Shown: positions 51,162 through 60,917, counted from the stretch's first letter. The stretch: 64,000 bases of DNA from Chryseobacterium sp. KACC 21268 (GCA_028736075.1 CP117875.1:2914001-2978000), one strand, 5' to 3'. The notes: generated by a model from the letters alone, not told the origin. Numbers and translations are program-made.

Positions 51162-52589
51162 ATGAATTTAAAAAATACAGACTTTTTGAAAAGCATACTT
51201 TTTCTTTTGTTTTCTGCCCTTTTGTTTTCCTGTGTTGAAGAAGAGATAAGAGAGGTCACACTTTACGACAAGCCACATACGGAAGCTACTGCTTCTCGTA
51301 CTGATATTAAATTTGGAGAAACTGTAGATTTCAAAAGTACCTCGTTCAAACATCTTACTACAACCTGGACATTTGCTGGAGGTAGCCCCGCTTCATCCGT
51401 CAATCCTGATGCTACAGTTGTTTACAGCAATCCTGGCACCTATGATGCGAAATTGGTCATAAAATATATAGATAATACAGTTGAGACAAAATTGTTCAAG
51501 ATCATTGTTAAAGGTATTGATCCGCCTTTGCCGTATGGTGGAACTGCAGTTACTATCCCTGGTACCATTGAAGCCGAGAATTATAATTTGGGTGGTGAAG
51601 GCATAGCCTATCACGATACAGAAGAGCAAAACCTTGCTGTTCAAAACGGAAGTCCACGTTACAGAACAGACGATGGTGTGGATGTTCAAATGGGCAATAG
51701 CATCAATAATATCAGCTACACAGAAGCTGGGGAATGGAGCAACTATACGATCACTGTTCCTGCTACGGGTATATATGATTTCGATTTCCGGGTGGCATCT
51801 GGTGATGCTTCTGGTGGAAAATCCATTAAACTTCAGCTGGTCAATCCTAATACAGGGGTTGCGACTGATTTAGGACAGACAGGCAATTTCCCAAATACAG
51901 GTAGCTATAATACCTACATTTCCAAAAATATTACTGGAGTTAATTTGACAGAGGGTCAAAACACATTTCGTGTGTTGTTCACAGGTCCTAACATCAATCT
52001 TGATAAGATCAACATTAAGGTTAGCGTTCCTGCACCACCGATCGATGGCGTTGGAATTTTTACAGAAAAAGATATTTTGAGTTCAAATCCAGGAATAGCA
52101 CCACCACCGAATGGAGGAAATATGGCGATCACAATCGTTACCACTAATACGAATCACGGTACAAAGGCCTTATGGTATCATTTTGATCCTGCAGGAAATG
52201 GTAGCCCACAGAATGGATTTGCCCTTTCGCATATGGACCTGACTGTTTCTCCTTATAACGCAACAGCTTACAACAATTTGAATGTTGCTGTAAAATCCAG
52301 TACACCAAAAAAAGTACGAATAAGATTGAATACCAACTCTGGAAACTATTGGGTAACACTTAATCCTGGAAATCCTGCCTATGGGATGTTGTGGGACGGA
52401 CAATGGCATGAATTGACAATTCCTTTTTCCCAAATTCTGAGAGATGGTAATGGTGCAGCGCTTTCTACTGTACCTGCAGCCAAGTCGAGCATCAAGCAAT
52501 TTACAATACGTACTGATGACAGCGATTACAGTACTGTGCCGAACTCTTTCGATTATTATATTGACGATATTTACTTTACGCCAAACTAA
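51162..52589 (+). CDS. Surface glycan-binding lipoprotein: PKD + CBM6 + C-terminal CBM-like domain
   Basis: A lipobox (LLFSC near residue 24) tethers the 475-residue protein to the outer membrane. Residues of about 40-118 form a PKD domain (VDFKSTSFKHLTTTWTFAGGSP...VVYSNPGTYDAKLVI). Residues of about 130-285 are a CBM6-like module (IEAENYNLGGEGIAYHDT...GEWSNYTITVPATGIYDFDFRVAS), which typically binds beta-glucans. The last 180 residues are a galactose-binding-like domain, with WHELTIPFSQIL and a YYIDDIYFTPN end. No catalytic domain is present, so it fits a SusE/F-like surface glycan-binding protein. It heads the plus-strand PUL operon, which shares a regulator region with the divergent arm. 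Confidence 0.85.
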   Translation: MNLKNTDFLKSILFLLFSALLFSCVEEEIREVTLYDKPHTEATASRTDIKFGETVDFKSTSFKHLTTTWTFAGGSPASSVNPDATVVYSNPGTYDAKLVIKYIDNTVETKLFKIIVKGIDPPLPYGGTAVTIPGTIEAENYNLGGEGIAYHDTEEQNLAVQNGSPRYRTDDGVDVQMGNSINNISYTEAGEWSNYTITVPATGIYDFDFRVASGDASGGKSIKLQLVNPNTGVATDLGQTGNFPNTGSYNTYISKNITGVNLTEGQNTFRVLFTGPNINLDKINIKVSVPAPPIDGVGIFTEKDILSSNPGIAPPPNGGNMAITIVTTNTNHGTKALWYHFDPAGNGSPQNGFALSHMDLTVSPYNATAYNNLNVAVKSSTPKKVRIRLNTNSGNYWVTLNPGNPAYGMLWDGQWHELTIPFSQILRDGNGAALSTVPAAKSSIKQFTIRTDDSDYSTVPNSFDYYIDDIYFTPN

Positions 52590-52654
52590 CTTTTGCAAAA
52601 AAATTAAAGAAGTAGTATCGAAATGCTCATACTCATCAATATTAAAAATTAGAA

Positions 52655-54931
52655 ATGATCAAAACCACTTTACTCTGTTTTGTTGTCTTCGGTGCTACAA
52701 ATATTACTGCGCAGAACAAATCGCACCTGGATATAAAAAAACCTCTGGAGGAGCGTATTACATTACTGATGAATCAAATGACACTCGAAGAAAAGGTCGG
52801 CCAGATGAATCAGTACAATGGCTTCTGGGAAGTGACAGGTCCTGCTCCTCAAGGAGGCTCATCCAAAATAAAATATGATCATCTCAACAGAGGTCTGGTT
52901 GGATCATTACTCAATGTTCGGGGTGTTCAAAAAGTGCGCGAAGTACAAAAAATAGCCGTTGAAAAAACAAGATTGGGGATCCCTCTGATCATTGGCTTTG
53001 ATGTTATACACGGTTACAAAACACTAAGCCCAATTCCTTTAGCCGAAGCTGCCAGTTGGGATATGGAAGCTATAAAAAGATCAGCTGCCATCGCCGCAAG
53101 TGAAGCTGCTGCAAGCGGTATCAACTGGACATTTGCTCCCAATGTGGACGTTACAACTGATGCCCGCTGGGGTCGGGTGATGGAAGGCGCTGGTGAGGAC
53201 CCGTTTCTCGCCAGTAAGATCGCTGTGGCCAGGGTGAAGGGATTTCAAGGTGATAATTTTTCCGGGACCAATACTATCGCAGCTTGTGCAAAACATTTTG
53301 CAGGATACGGATTTGTAGAATCCGGTAAAGAGTACAACAACGTGGATATGAGCTTATCTAGGTTGTACAACTCCGTCTTGCCTCCTTTCAAAGCGGCAAA
53401 TGATGCTGGTGTTAAGACATTTATGAATGCTTTCAATACGTTGAACGGGATCCCAGCCACCGCCAATCGTTTTCTTCTCAGAGATATTCTCAAAACAAAA
53501 TGGAATTTCCAAGGATTCGTAGTATCAGACTGGGCGTCTATACGGGAGATGATCTCTCACGGATATGCGAAAGACGGTGCAGAAGCAGCTCACAAAGCAG
53601 CAGAAGCAGGCTCTGATATGGATATGGAATCTTACTTATATGTGAACGAACTGGCGAACCTGGTGAGGGAAAAGAAAGTAGACATTGAGGTCATTAACAA
53701 CGCAGTAAGGAGAATTCTAAGGTTAAAATTTGAAATGGGTTTATTTGAGGATCCTTACAAGTATTGCAACGAAAAAAGGGAAAAAGAAGTAATTGGCAGT
53801 ATATCTAATCACGATGGTGTTCTGGATATGGCCAAAAAATCAATTGTCCTTTTAAAAAATGACAATGATCTACTGCCACTCAAAAAGTCCGGGCAAAAGA
53901 TCGCATTAATTGGTGCTTTGGCAAGCGATAAGACAAGTCCTTTGGGTAGCTGGCGAATTGCGGCTGAAGATGATACAGCAATTTCCATTTTGGAAGGGAT
54001 GAAAAAATACAAAAACAGTCCCGTTACATACGCTCCAGGAACAGCAGTCTTTGCAGGGAAGCCGACTTTTACGAAAGAATTAGAGATCAACACCACTGAT
54101 AAAAGCGGTTTTGAAAAGGCCATCGCAACAGCAAGACAGGCAGATGTGGTGGTGATGGTCCTTGGCGAGCACGGTTTCCAAAGTGGTGAAGGAAGAAGCA
54201 GAACAAATCTCGATCTGCCTGGCAATCAGCAAGAGTTGCTGGAAGAGGTTTTTAAAGTCAACAAAAATATAGTTTTGGTCCTGAATAACGGAAGACCGCT
54301 CGCTATCCAATGGGCAGCAGATCATATTCCTGCAATCGTAGAAGCTTGGCAACTAGGCAGTCAAAGCGGTAATGCTATTGCTCAAGTTCTCTATGGCGAC
54401 TATAATCCTAGTGGCAAATTACCAATTTCATTCCCACGTAACGTTGGACAGGTTCCCATTTATTATAACCACTATAACACTGGAAGACCTACCAATTCAG
54501 AGAATAACGTTTTCTGGTCTCACTATTCTGATGTAGATAAGACGCCGCTTTTTCCCTTTGGTCACGGATTAAGTTATACCAAATTTGCTTATACAGGGAT
54601 GACAATCAATAAAAAGACATTCTCTATCGGAGAACCTATAGATCTATCAGTTTCTGTTACCAATACTGGCAGTGTTGATGGTAAGGAAGTGGTTCAGCTT
54701 TACATAAGAGATGTGAGCGGAAGTATTTCCAGACCGGTGAAAGAGCTGAAGGGATTCGAGTTGATATCTCTCAAAAAGGGCGAACAAAAAACCATACGAT
54801 TCACTTTAAATAAGGAAGATCTGGGTTATTACGACAATAACAGTAATTATCTTTTGGAACCGGGTATGTTCAAAGTATTTGTTGGAACCAATTCTGATCA
54901 GCTGTTAGAAACAGAATTCGAATTGAAGTAA
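52655..54931 (+). CDS. GH3 family beta-glucosidase (BglX type)
   Basis: The 758-residue exported enzyme (signal to about residue 19) has the two-domain GH3 core plus a FnIII-like end. Seen blocks are MTLEEKVGQMNQYNG, IPLIIGFDVIHGYKT, NWTFAPNVDVTTDARWGRVMEGAGEDPFLAS, and CAKHFAGYGF. The nucleophile Asp is in GFVVSDWAS (near residue 292), the acid/base-domain motif is GEHGFQSGEGRSR, and a FPFGHGLSYTKFAY end is followed by the FnIII domain. GH3 enzymes of this form release beta-linked glucose in the periplasm. It lies 65 nt after the CBM lipoprotein. Confidence 0.93.
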   Translation: MIKTTLLCFVVFGATNITAQNKSHLDIKKPLEERITLLMNQMTLEEKVGQMNQYNGFWEVTGPAPQGGSSKIKYDHLNRGLVGSLLNVRGVQKVREVQKIAVEKTRLGIPLIIGFDVIHGYKTLSPIPLAEAASWDMEAIKRSAAIAASEAAASGINWTFAPNVDVTTDARWGRVMEGAGEDPFLASKIAVARVKGFQGDNFSGTNTIAACAKHFAGYGFVESGKEYNNVDMSLSRLYNSVLPPFKAANDAGVKTFMNAFNTLNGIPATANRFLLRDILKTKWNFQGFVVSDWASIREMISHGYAKDGAEAAHKAAEAGSDMDMESYLYVNELANLVREKKVDIEVINNAVRRILRLKFEMGLFEDPYKYCNEKREKEVIGSISNHDGVLDMAKKSIVLLKNDNDLLPLKKSGQKIALIGALASDKTSPLGSWRIAAEDDTAISILEGMKKYKNSPVTYAPGTAVFAGKPTFTKELEINTTDKSGFEKAIATARQADVVVMVLGEHGFQSGEGRSRTNLDLPGNQQELLEEVFKVNKNIVLVLNNGRPLAIQWAADHIPAIVEAWQLGSQSGNAIAQVLYGDYNPSGKLPISFPRNVGQVPIYYNHYNTGRPTNSENNVFWSHYSDVDKTPLFPFGHGLSYTKFAYTGMTINKKTFSIGEPIDLSVSVTNTGSVDGKEVVQLYIRDVSGSISRPVKELKGFELISLKKGEQKTIRFTLNKEDLGYYDNNSNYLLEPGMFKVFVGTNSDQLLETEFELK

Positions 54932-54963
54932 TAGACTGACCTACCGCACAAGTGTAGAATTCT

Positions 54964-54983
54964 ATCCAATAAAAATATTGGAT
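54964..54983. repeat. Perfect hairpin after the first GH3 gene
   Basis: ATCCAATA pairs with TATTGGAT around AAAA, 33 nt past the GH3 stop. No T-run follows, so it is more likely an mRNA-stabilising or processing stem than a terminator. Confidence 0.45.
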
Positions 54984-55095
54984 CGTATCACTTACGTTAT
55001 TATCTAACACATTTTTAGTGGGGTCTGTAGCTCACCAGCTTAAATAATATTTTCAATTTTTCTTTTATCAATAATAATCTTATAATCTGTCAATT

Positions 55096-56550
55096 GTGAA
55101 AATTAAAGTAAACTGTACGAAAAAAAGTGTCATTGCGCTTATCGCGCTGAATATCAATATGTATTCTGAAATCAAAGCACAGGAAGTTTCAATACCTGAA
55201 ATTTCAGCAAATCATTATCATAGTGTATTGGCCAGACAGAATGCAGAAGATCCCTTGTGGAAGCCATATGTTGCAAAAACCATCGACCGGCTACCGGGAT
55301 ATCAATTATCAAAAGATCCGGCTATCAATAAATTTGGTGGGTACAAAACATTGCAGCTTAAGGCAACTGGTTTATTCAGAACAGAGAAAAAGGATGGCAG
55401 ATGGTGGATCATAGATCCTTTGGGTAATCCTTTTATTCACAAAGGTGTTGCTGTGCTCAATCCTGGCAACTCTGAAAATCAGGAAATTGCATTTAATAAA
55501 AAATATAAAACCGGTAAAAATTGGATTGCCAAAGAAACTAAATTCCTTAAAAAAAATGGTTTCAACGGTGCTGGTGCCTGGTCGAATGTCGACTTGATCC
55601 GTTCATCGGCAAAACCTTTGGTCTATACGGTCATCGTAAGCCCAATGGGAGCTTACAGAGCCGAACATATAAAAAAGTATAATGGTAAATATGAAGAAGC
55701 GGGCTGGCAAGGATATCGTTATGATCTGGTGATGGTATTCGATAAAGCATTTGACCGTTATGTCGATCAGGAAATTTCCAAAATCGTAAAATACAAAGAT
55801 GATCCATTTCTTCTTGGTTATTTTACAGACAATGAACTGCCTTGGGTAGATGATGCTTTGGACAGACATTTGAAATATCTTAACAAGGATGAGGAAGGAT
55901 ACATCGCCGCAAAAAGATGGCTGGATGATCGAAAACAAAAGAATGCATCTTTAGAGGATATTACAGATGCTGACAGACAGGATTTCACAGGTTTTTATTT
56001 TGAGACTTATATGAAAAAGGTGACTGCCGCGATTAAAAAATATGATCCAAAGCACCTCTATCTGGGCTGCCGTTTTAATCAAGAGCTGGATGAACTGGAC
56101 AATCCAAAAATATTTGAGGTGGCGGGAAAATATATGGACATCATTTCCATCAATCATTACAGGAAATGGGAACCCGAACAGCCTGTTTTATCCAACTGGA
56201 TGGCTTGGTCAGGAAAACCGTTCATCATCACAGAATGGTACACCAAAGGTGAAGATTCTGGTTTGCCCAATAAAACTGGCGCCGGATGGAATGTCCACAC
56301 ACAAAAAGAAAGAGGCTACTTTTACCAGAATTTCGTTATTGAATTGTTGAAAAGCAAAGGTTGTGTGGGATGGCATTGGTTTCGATATCAGGATAATGAC
56401 CCGGACAATTTAAAAACGGATTACTCAAACCGTGATTCTAACAAAGGTATTATAAATAGTGGCTTTGAATACTATATGCCTCTCATCGACAATATGAAGA
56501 CCATAAACGATAATGTCTTCGGTTTAACTCAATATTTAGACTCCAAATAG
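55096..56550 (+). CDS. GH50-like clan GH-A glycoside hydrolase (agarase-like)
   Basis: Translation seems to begin at GTG 55096, which opens a signal peptide; the next ATG (codon 22) would cut into it. The 484-residue protein has the beta-agarase/GH50-like pattern: RTEKKDGRWWIIDPLGNPFIHKGV, the acid/base Glu in GYFTDNELPW (near residue 247), DIISINHYRKWEP, the nucleophile Glu in FIITEWYTKGEDSG (near 380) and CVGWHWFRYQDNDPD. Members annotated as agarases occur in non-marine Bacteroidota too, where agar is unlikely, so the substrate is not assigned. It lies between the two GH3 genes, after a 165-nt gap containing a weak PUL-motif copy (ACGTTATTATCTA, 54994-55006). Confidence 0.75.
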   Translation: MKIKVNCTKKSVIALIALNINMYSEIKAQEVSIPEISANHYHSVLARQNAEDPLWKPYVAKTIDRLPGYQLSKDPAINKFGGYKTLQLKATGLFRTEKKDGRWWIIDPLGNPFIHKGVAVLNPGNSENQEIAFNKKYKTGKNWIAKETKFLKKNGFNGAGAWSNVDLIRSSAKPLVYTVIVSPMGAYRAEHIKKYNGKYEEAGWQGYRYDLVMVFDKAFDRYVDQEISKIVKYKDDPFLLGYFTDNELPWVDDALDRHLKYLNKDEEGYIAAKRWLDDRKQKNASLEDITDADRQDFTGFYFETYMKKVTAAIKKYDPKHLYLGCRFNQELDELDNPKIFEVAGKYMDIISINHYRKWEPEQPVLSNWMAWSGKPFIITEWYTKGEDSGLPNKTGAGWNVHTQKERGYFYQNFVIELLKSKGCVGWHWFRYQDNDPDNLKTDYSNRDSNKGIINSGFEYYMPLIDNMKTINDNVFGLTQYLDSK

Positions 56551-56641
56551 TATTCTTTCAAAGCATTCTGATCTTCTCGTTCCGGAATTTACCGAAAACT
56601 TGTCCCCAGAATGGAATTAGCAAAGAAATATAACCTTCGAT

Positions 56642-58840
56642 ATGAAAAATATCTTTTACGCAGCAAGCATTCTTGTAATGAGTTGCTCAGCGGCCAGTGC
56701 TCAAAAACAGCCACTTTACAAGAACAAAGATGCTCCTGTAGAGAAACGGATCGATGATCTGATAAGTCAGATGACCCTGGAGGAAAAAATAATGCAGATG
56801 AACCAATGGACGTATGGGAAAAATGCCAACCCCAACAATATTGGTGAGCAGATGAAAGCCGTAAAACCAGAAATTGGTTCTTTGCTATACAGAAGTACGA
56901 ACCCAGAATACCGCAACCAAATCCAGAAAAAGGCTGTTAACGAAACACGCCTGGGAATTCCTATTATATTTGGATTCGATGCCATACACGGATACAAAAC
57001 GATTTTTCCAATTCCGCTGGCACAAGCCTGCTCATGGAATACAGATCTGGTAAAACGATCCAGTGCGATTACCGCAAAAGAAAGCTGGCTGTCAGGATTG
57101 GACTGGACTTTTTCGCCAATGGTAGATGTTGCCAGGGATGCCCGCTGGGGAAGGATCTCCGAAGGTTACGGAGAAGACACTTACGCCAATTCAGCTTTTG
57201 GTGTTGCTGCCATCCAAGGTTATCAAGGGACGGATCTGAAAGACAAATATACTATTGCCGCTAGCTTGAAACATTACATCGGTTACAGTATGTCTGAGGG
57301 TGGTCGGGATTATCACTACAGTGACGTATCACAACAGACCCTATGGGAAACCTTCCTCCCACCTTTCGAAGCTGGCATAAAAGCAGGAGCTGCCACTGTG
57401 ATGAGTGGTTTCAATGATATTTCCGGTGTTCCTGCATCAGCCAATCATTACACCCTTACGGAAATTCTCAAGAAAAAATGGAAGCACGACGGTTTTGTGA
57501 TCTCAGATTGGGGATCGGTAAAAAATCTCGTAGTTCAGGGCGTCGCAAAAGATCACAAAGAAGCAACAGAAAAAGCATTGCTTGCCGGCGTGGAAATGGA
57601 TATGGTCGATAACCTTTACCTGGAATATCTTCCGGAATTGGTAGCTACAGGAAAAATTAAGATGCAGACCATTGATGATGCAGTGAAAAGGATCCTGCGC
57701 GTCAAAATGAATCTCGGTCTGTTTGAAAATCCTTACGTCGATATGGTGCCGGAAACTGAGAGATATTTGCTGCCGGACTATCTGAAGATCGCAGAAGAAT
57801 TGGCTCAGGAATCTATGGTTTTATTGAAAAATGAAAATCAGGTTCTGCCATTGGATTCAAAATATAAAAGCATCGCTGTTATTGGTCCCATGGTAAAAGA
57901 TTCTGTTCACATCATGGGATTTTGGGAAGGAATGGGTGATCCTAAAGATGTGAATACGATTTTTGATGGATTGACCAAAGAATTTGGTAAGCGATCAAAG
58001 ATTAATTATGCTATAGGCTGCGATTTTGAAGGCGAGGACAGAAGTGGTTTTTCCAAGGCTTTGGAAGTTGCAAATAAATCAGACATCATACTTGTTTTCC
58101 TGGGCGAAAAAAGAAATTGGAGTGGCGAAAATGGCTCCCGTTCCACTATTGCATTACCAAAAATCCAAGAAGATCTTGTTGAAGAATTATCCAAAACGGG
58201 TAAACCTATTATTCTGGTGCTTTCCAGCGGAAGACCCTTAGAATTGATCCGGTTAAACAAAATGGCCGATGCAGTATTGGAAATCTGGCAACCCGGAACG
58301 ATGGCTGGAGCTGCTGTATCTGGAATTCTTTCAGGAAGACACAATCCATCCGGGAAACTTTCAGCCACTTTTCCGCAAACGACGGGTCAAATCCCGATCT
58401 ATTATAATATGCGACAATCAGCAAGGCCAGACGCTGGACATTACCAGGATATTCCAAGAGATGCATTATATTGGTTCGGTCACGGACTCAGCTATAGTAA
58501 CTTTGAGTATGGAAAAATAAAACTGTCGAAAAACAAGATCCATAAAGGTGAAAAGATCGTGGCAGAGATAGAAATTACCAACAATGGAACTGTGGATGGG
58601 AAGGAAGCGGTACTTTGGTATATCAATGATCCTGTTGCAAACATTTCCCGACCAATGAAAGAGCTCAAATTTTTCGAAAAAAAAATGATCAAAGCAGGAA
58701 AAAAGGAGATCTATCGCTTTGAGATCGATCCTGAAAAAGATCTGTCCTACGTAGACAGCATTGGTGAAAAACACTTGGAATCTGGAGATTTCTATATCAT
58801 CATCAATCATGAGAAGGTAAAATTTGAGTTAACGGACTAA
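56642..58840 (+). CDS. Second GH3 family beta-glucosidase
   Basis: The 732-residue enzyme has a signal peptide ending SAQ near residue 20. It shows the same GH3 blocks as its neighbour: MTLEEKIMQMNQW, IPIIFGFDAIHGYKT, DWTFSPMVDVARDARWGRISEGYGEDTY, ASLKHYIGYSMSEGGRDY, nucleophile in GFVISDWGSVKNL (near residue 289), GEKRNWSGENGSRS and YWFGHGLSYSNFEY, then a FnIII-like end. It is not a tandem copy of the first GH3 (differences are spread throughout), so they probably act on different linkages or chain ends. It lies 91 nt after the GH50-like gene. Confidence 0.92.
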   Translation: MKNIFYAASILVMSCSAASAQKQPLYKNKDAPVEKRIDDLISQMTLEEKIMQMNQWTYGKNANPNNIGEQMKAVKPEIGSLLYRSTNPEYRNQIQKKAVNETRLGIPIIFGFDAIHGYKTIFPIPLAQACSWNTDLVKRSSAITAKESWLSGLDWTFSPMVDVARDARWGRISEGYGEDTYANSAFGVAAIQGYQGTDLKDKYTIAASLKHYIGYSMSEGGRDYHYSDVSQQTLWETFLPPFEAGIKAGAATVMSGFNDISGVPASANHYTLTEILKKKWKHDGFVISDWGSVKNLVVQGVAKDHKEATEKALLAGVEMDMVDNLYLEYLPELVATGKIKMQTIDDAVKRILRVKMNLGLFENPYVDMVPETERYLLPDYLKIAEELAQESMVLLKNENQVLPLDSKYKSIAVIGPMVKDSVHIMGFWEGMGDPKDVNTIFDGLTKEFGKRSKINYAIGCDFEGEDRSGFSKALEVANKSDIILVFLGEKRNWSGENGSRSTIALPKIQEDLVEELSKTGKPIILVLSSGRPLELIRLNKMADAVLEIWQPGTMAGAAVSGILSGRHNPSGKLSATFPQTTGQIPIYYNMRQSARPDAGHYQDIPRDALYWFGHGLSYSNFEYGKIKLSKNKIHKGEKIVAEIEITNNGTVDGKEAVLWYINDPVANISRPMKELKFFEKKMIKAGKKEIYRFEIDPEKDLSYVDSIGEKHLESGDFYIIINHEKVKFELTD

Positions 58841-58941
58841 TTGTCCAAACATTTCTACCCCTATTAAAGAACATTTTGATTCCTCTACATTTTAAAACAA
58901 AACTAATTTCGAACCAGTTAACATTAAAAAAATCATACACT

Positions 58942-59781
58942 ATGAAAAAAATTAATCTTTTAATCATGCTGTTTATTTCAGCAGTAACTTATGCTCAAAC
59001 GTTCTCGATCTATACAGAGAATCCGAATATTGGAGCAGGTGTCAACTCCTTACGCTTCAGCAATGGATCGGGATTTGCGCTTTCAGAACCTGGCACTGCA
59101 ACGTATGAAGGAAATAAAAACCTGCTGCTGACCTATAATGGGACAAGCTCATATTTCCACGCCATTATGTTTCCCCGCAACGCAGCCAATACTTCGGATG
59201 TGGTGCTGGATCTCTCAGCTTACAGTTACTATAATCTTGCAATTAAAACTTCATCCCCTCATCCTTTTTACATAAGAATACGTGGGAACAATGTTACTGC
59301 TAAAGTATTGATTAATCCATCCTCCAACAATTACAATTTCACTAATGACAATCAGTGGCACTTTATGTCTATTCCGCTTTCTGCATTTATTCCCGAATCA
59401 TCCAGCTTTAGTCTTTCCAATGTTTCAGAAATTTTTGTACTAAGAAGCGAAAATACCATCTCTACAGTCGTTGGTTCATCTAACAATTTTCAAGTTGACA
59501 ACATTTATTTATCTGCTACCAGTGCTTTATCTGTAATGTCAGGAGAAAAGAATAAACCATTGAGTATTTTCCCTAATCCGGCATCCTCAAAAATTACGAT
59601 TACATCAGATCAGAATATGGATAAAATATCAGTTTATGACTCTACTGGAAAACGAGCAATCGTTACAGATTCAGGCGAAAAAACGTCGCAAATTGACATT
59701 TCAAAACTGAGCAAGGGAACGCATTTCATCTCTGTGGAATCCAAGGGTAAAATAACTACATCGAAATTCATAAAGAAATAG
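58942..59781 (+). CDS. T9SS-secreted CBM-like protein
   Basis: The ATG at 58942 precedes the signal peptide (MKKINLLIMLFISAVTYAQ); an ATG at 58876 in frame gives only a polar lead. The 279-residue protein has one galactose-binding-like domain (about residues 20-190). It is related in layout to the C-terminal domain of the CBM lipoprotein at 51162, with QWHFMSIPLSAFI matching QWHELTIPFSQIL and VDNIYLS matching IDDIYFT. A T9SS type A sorting domain (IFPNPASSKITITSD...LSKGTHFISVES) ends it. It has no catalytic domain. It is the last gene of the PUL and presumably adds a secreted copy of the glycan-binding module. Confidence 0.82.
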   Translation: MKKINLLIMLFISAVTYAQTFSIYTENPNIGAGVNSLRFSNGSGFALSEPGTATYEGNKNLLLTYNGTSSYFHAIMFPRNAANTSDVVLDLSAYSYYNLAIKTSSPHPFYIRIRGNNVTAKVLINPSSNNYNFTNDNQWHFMSIPLSAFIPESSSFSLSNVSEIFVLRSENTISTVVGSSNNFQVDNIYLSATSALSVMSGEKNKPLSIFPNPASSKITITSDQNMDKISVYDSTGKRAIVTDSGEKTSQIDISKLSKGTHFISVESKGKITTSKFIKK

Positions 59782-59801
59782 AATATTGAATTTCTTTTAT
59801 T

Positions 59802-59837
59802 AAGAGCTGTCTAAATTTTTTAGACAGCTCTTTTTAT
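59802..59837. terminator. Terminator at the end of the PUL
   Basis: AAGAGCTGTCTA (59802-59813) pairs perfectly with TAGACAGCTCTT (59821-59832), followed by TTTTTA. It lies 21 nt past the last PUL stop. Confidence 0.9.
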
Positions 59838-60465
59838 TTTCTGAAAAGCTTACATCTCCATTTGTAAAGGAAGTGGCTAAGGTTCGTGCAGTGATCTCGA
59901 TCTCAGACCTGACCGCAGGGGAACCTGGTTGGGAAACCCATATGTAAATAACTACCGCTACCCTCCCATTTCTAACAACTAAGAGTTTCTCTGGTAAAAT
60001 AACTCTTAGGGATAATAATTCCTTTCTTAATGACAGCCAGCTTGTCATACTATTCGCTAAAAGCACTGATCTGCGTAGTTGTTCTTGATCTAATCAATGA
60101 ACATATATTTTAACAATGGATGCAAGTTGCCATAATATTACAGAGTAGATCAAGTCATATAAACTAATTTAAATGTAACTCATATTTTCCATAATAAACC
60201 GGTAAAAAGGCAGCTAAGGTATATCGGTCATCCATTTCTTCACCCAGCCAAAAGACTACGGCATAAACGGTCTCCTCCCTGAAGGTACCCTCCAATTATT
60301 CCGTTTCCTTTTGGCTTTTTCCCTTTGCCCGCTAAAATTATCTGCTTTCTTTTTTCCGGTTTTTCTTTTGAAAAATATTCAGCGAAGCCTGAAAGGCTTT
60401 TAGGGAATGGGTCGAAGAGAGGATCGAGAAAAGATCAAAATGTACAATTTTTAAAACCTACGGTT
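59833..60465. other. Stretch without an intact gene, upstream of ssb
   Basis: Overlapping ORFs at 59800-60066 (minus) and a plus-strand reading (TSPFVKEVAKVRAVISISDLTAGEPGW then a stop) are not recognised and may be decayed. From about 60200 the composition changes to C/T-rich DNA with the run CCCTTTGCCCGC, followed by the ssb leader. The ssb ORF extends upstream to 60325, but that part looks non-coding. Confidence 0.4.
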
Positions 60466-60876
60466 ATGAACATTATCGGAAGACTGACAAGGGATGCGGA
60501 AGTGCGCAACCTGTCAAATGAAAAACAGGTGGTCAATTTTTCAATTGCCACCAATGACAACTATCGCAACAAGCAAGGCGAACGGATCGAACAGACCACC
60601 TATTTTGACTGTGCCTATTGGATCTCACCAAAGATAGCCGACTTTTTAACGAAAGGCACTTTGGTAGAATTAAACGGAAGAGCCTACACCTCTGCATGGA
60701 TAGGAAAAGACGGAGAACCTCACGCAGGTCTGAATTTCCACACCTCACAGATCAAAGTTCATGGCAGTGGTAAAAGTAAAGAGAGCAAGTCTACTGAGTC
60801 GCATAAAAATGATAAAAAGGAAAGCTCTATTTCTAGATCTAGTGACAGCGACAAGGATGACGATTTACCATTTTAA
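60466..60876 (+). CDS. ssb: Single-stranded DNA-binding protein, accessory-element type
   Basis: The ATG at 60466 is chosen because the OB-fold begins there (NIIGRLTRDAEVRNLSNEKQVVNFSIATNDN); an earlier in-frame ATG at 60325 gives unrelated sequence. The 136-residue protein has YFDCAYWISPKIADFLTKGTLVELNGRAYTSAW, a disordered Ser/Lys-rich linker, and the acidic tip DDDLPF that recruits partners. It is shorter than housekeeping SSB (about 150-160). With the next two genes it forms the ssb-DUF932-radC group common on conjugative elements and plasmids of Bacteroidota. Confidence 0.9.
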   Translation: MNIIGRLTRDAEVRNLSNEKQVVNFSIATNDNYRNKQGERIEQTTYFDCAYWISPKIADFLTKGTLVELNGRAYTSAWIGKDGEPHAGLNFHTSQIKVHGSGKSKESKSTESHKNDKKESSISRSSDSDKDDDLPF

Positions 60877-60917
60877 AACCATCAATACAATTTTATAACA
60901 TCCAAAATTTCAATATC

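Noticed and set aside
54964-54983. Hairpin after the first GH3 as a terminator
   Set aside because: There is no T-run after the stem and the operon continues in the same direction.
60325-60465. Longer ssb reading frame beginning at 60325
   Set aside because: The upstream part has no OB-fold sequence and a composition like the preceding non-coding DNA.
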